In this document: positions 13,956 through 15,849 of the stretch, one piece after another | How positions within the stretch are numbered: position 1 is the stretch's first letter | Layout of the letters: every line of letters starts with the position of its first letter | From: Deltaproteobacteria bacterium | Lineage (GTDB): Bacteria > Desulfobacterota > GWC2-55-46 > S146-73 | NCBI GenBank assembly: GCA_015492355.1 | Contig: WGFF01000021.1 | Coordinates: 1 to 15,849, forward strand | Direction: 5' to 3' | DNA length: 15,849 nt | Made by a program: the position numbers and the translations under genes | The notes under the pieces: generated by a model | The model's database searches: none | Told to the model about the DNA's origin: nothing | Seen by the model: the letters and a program-made list of their open reading frames with translations, nothing else

Positions 13956-15731
13956 TCAGATCCAGAGTTCCTCTTCGTATATGTTCGCCATCCGCGAAGC
14001 TATATATCCTTCAACCTCCTTTGCGGTGGAAAAGCCCAGTATCGTATCGCACATCTTTCTGGCATCGGCAAAACTTACAGATCGTATGAGTCTCTTCACC
14101 CTCAGGATGGAAAGGGCGTTCATGCTGAGCTGATCTATACCGAAACCGAGAAGTATAATGGCATACTCAGGCTCTCCAGCCATCTCTCCACACACCCCCG
14201 CACTTATACCCGCACCGTGTGCCGCATCCACAACGCTCTTTATTATCCTCAGGACAGCAGGGTGAAATGGCTCATAGAGATAGGCAACGTGTTCGTTCAC
14301 CCTGTCAATGGCAAGGGAGTACTGTAAAAGATCGTTCGTACCTATGGATATGAAATCCACCTCCCTTACTATAAGGTCTGCTATAATTGCTGCTGAAGGC
14401 ACCTCTATCATCACACCTACCTCCACATCGGGATCGAACGGTATACCCTCTCTTTTGAGATCGTCCTTTGCCTCTTCGAGTATAGCCTTTGCATCCCTGA
14501 GTTCCTCTATGCCAGAGATCATGGGAAACATTATCTTCATATTGCCTGAAACACTCGCCCTCAGCATGGCTCTGAGCTGTGTCTTGAACAGATCCGGTCT
14601 TTTAAGGCAGAATCTTATAGCCCTCAAACCGAGTGCTGGATTGGTCTCCTTAGGTATCTCCATGGACACAGGGAGTTTATCCACACCGATATCGAGTGTC
14701 CTTATTATGACAGGATGGGGAAACATCCTGTCTGCAACCTGCTTGTATGCCCTGAAGTGTTCCTCCTCGGTCGGGAAGTCCTTGCGATTGAGATAGAGAA
14801 ACTCGGTACGGTAGAGCCCTATGCCCTCTGCCCCGTGATCGAGAAGGGATGTTATCTCGTTTATCATCTCGATGTTGCCCATGAGCCTTAATCTTCTCTT
14901 GTCAGTGGTCTCAGAGGGAAGGTCCTTGTAAAAATGCAGAGCCCTTCCGTAATTCTCATACCTTTCCTTTCTCTTCTCATAGACGTTTATCACACTCGGG
15001 GATGGATTGATTATGACCGTTCCTGTCGTTCCATCCACTATGACTGTATCACCTGTCTTGACCCTGCGTGTTACGTTCTCAAGCCCCACCACAGCGGGTA
15101 TCTCAAGGGACTTTGCCATTATGGCTGTATGTGAGGTCCTTCCCCCCACGTCTGTCAGGAATCCCAGGACCATCCCCTTCACCATCTGGGCGGTGTCAGT
15201 GGGGGCAAGATCATGGGCAACTACAACGGATGGTTCCTTTATATCACTTATAGTCTCGTGCTTCTTGCCCGTGAGGTTTATGAGCACCCTGTTCACTATG
15301 TGCTCTATATCTGAACTTCTCTGTTTCAAATACTCATCGTCTATCCTCTCGAAGAACTCCATAAGGTCTCTGAGCACCGTCCTGAGTGCCCATTCCGCAT
15401 TAACCTTCTCTTCCTTTATGACCTTTACCGTATCGTTGATGAGCATCTGGTCCCTCAGTATCATCAGGTGGGCATCTATGATGCGTATATGTTCCTTGCC
15501 CTTTCCATCCTTCTCCATCTTCTTTTTTATGCGCTTGAGCTGTTCGATGGATTCCTTAAGCGCGTTCTTGAAGCGGACTATCTCCTGATCCACGCTCGAA
15601 TCATCAAGATGGCAGTAGCTTGGAGGCTCAACAGTACCTGTATCTATAAGGTAAGCCTTACCAATGGCGATACCTGATGATACACCTATACCGCGCATCA
15701 ATATGACCTGCTTTTTACTACCCTCTGTCAT
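13956..15731 (-). CDS. ptsI: Phosphoenolpyruvate--protein phosphotransferase (PTS Enzyme I)
   Basis: Enzyme I takes phosphate from PEP onto a histidine and passes it to HPr, the first step of every PTS. The 591-residue protein begins with RGIGVSSGIAIGKAYLI, the usual N-terminal strand. The HPr-binding helical region follows, then the phospho-His loop GGRTSHTAIMAKSLEIPAVVG with active-site His201. The PEP-binding barrel carries GLYRTEFLYL (R308), NPALGLRAIR (364-373), SIGTNDLLQY (462-471) and the catalytic Cys514 in GVCGEMAGEP. All key residues are present. The ATG overlaps the stop of the HPr gene by one base (TAATG), so the two are translationally coupled. No sugar permease (EIIC) is in view. 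Whether the system transports sugar or is only regulatory depends on genes beyond the window. Confidence 0.97.
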   Translation of the reverse strand: MTEGSKKQVILMRGIGVSSGIAIGKAYLIDTGTVEPPSYCHLDDSSVDQEIVRFKNALKESIEQLKRIKKKMEKDGKGKEHIRIIDAHLMILRDQMLINDTVKVIKEEKVNAEWALRTVLRDLMEFFERIDDEYLKQRSSDIEHIVNRVLINLTGKKHETISDIKEPSVVVAHDLAPTDTAQMVKGMVLGFLTDVGGRTSHTAIMAKSLEIPAVVGLENVTRRVKTGDTVIVDGTTGTVIINPSPSVINVYEKRKERYENYGRALHFYKDLPSETTDKRRLRLMGNIEMINEITSLLDHGAEGIGLYRTEFLYLNRKDFPTEEEHFRAYKQVADRMFPHPVIIRTLDIGVDKLPVSMEIPKETNPALGLRAIRFCLKRPDLFKTQLRAMLRASVSGNMKIMFPMISGIEELRDAKAILEEAKDDLKREGIPFDPDVEVGVMIEVPSAAIIADLIVREVDFISIGTNDLLQYSLAIDRVNEHVAYLYEPFHPAVLRIIKSVVDAAHGAGISAGVCGEMAGEPEYAIILLGFGIDQLSMNALSILRVKRLIRSVSFADARKMCDTILGFSTAKEVEGYIASRMANIYEEELWI

Positions 15732-15849
15732 TACTCTTCCCCGAACCTCTCGTCTATAAGGTCTCCAAGGGCTTTAACAGCCCCTTCCGCATCTTCACCC
15801 TCTGCCTTGATAGTAATCTCAGACCCACATGCAGCAGCCAGTATAAGGA
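15731..15849 (-). CDS. Phosphocarrier protein HPr, C-terminal part only
   Basis: The last 39 codons of an HPr-type gene enter from the right edge: LILAAACGSEITIKAEGEDA, followed by EGAVKALGDLIDERFGEE and TAA. This matches the end of HPr (a MxLAAxxGxEI strand, then the C-terminal helix with a 'F.E' tail). The phospho-accepting His15 and the Ser46 region lie outside the window, so it cannot be told whether the protein is a canonical HPr or a variant such as NPr/Crh. The stop codon shares one base with the ptsI start, and the neighbour itself supports the identification. Confidence 0.88.
   Translation of the reverse strand, partial: LILAAACGSEITIKAEGEDAEGAVKALGDLIDERFGEE

Overview
This window looks like chromosome from a free-living Gram-negative, type IV-piliated, chemotactic bacterium. 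A BamD lipoprotein implies an outer membrane. Gene content, medium GC, heavy use of AGG/AGA for arginine and ATA for isoleucine, and an insertion-poor thermophile/archaeal-type SAH hydrolase suggest a Nitrospirota (Thermodesulfovibrio-like) or Desulfobacterota relative. That placement is an inference from content, not a search result. No phage, transposase, CRISPR array, tRNA or rRNA was found.

Layout: genes on the + strand fill 1-5589 and genes on the - strand fill 5948-15849, so the two halves converge on a 358-bp spacer. The + half is a tight cluster: the 3' end of thpR (RNA 2',3'-cyclic phosphodiesterase), recA, a PilT/PilU-family pilus ATPase, recX and alaS, closed by a clear rho-independent terminator. 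The cluster combines homologous recombination (RecA and its modulator RecX) with a motor that could drive pilus retraction and DNA uptake.

The - half, read in its own direction, holds two blocks. The first is HPr (partial), ptsI (Enzyme I), metK (SAM synthetase) and ahcY (SAH hydrolase): the general PTS phosphotransfer proteins followed by two enzymes of the SAM cycle. The second is cheA, cheW, cheW, bamD and a TPR-protein gene: the core of a chemosensory array followed by envelope-assembly and scaffold-type genes. A perfect TATAAT before bamD suggests it can also be transcribed independently.

The genes are mostly familiar housekeeping and motility genes, and the unusual signals lie between them. 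The strongest is in the 248-nt metK-ahcY gap. There the ahcY-sense RNA can form a 16-bp stem with three G-U pairs that would be A-C mismatches on the other strand, next to a 7-bp hairpin, just upstream of an ideal Shine-Dalgarno sequence. It matches no riboswitch I recognise. Three spacers also share degenerate palindromic motifs (TGAGGGAA and CCTTTTACAAAAG), including a perfect 17-bp-arm palindrome, and a nested inverted repeat lies in the convergent spacer.
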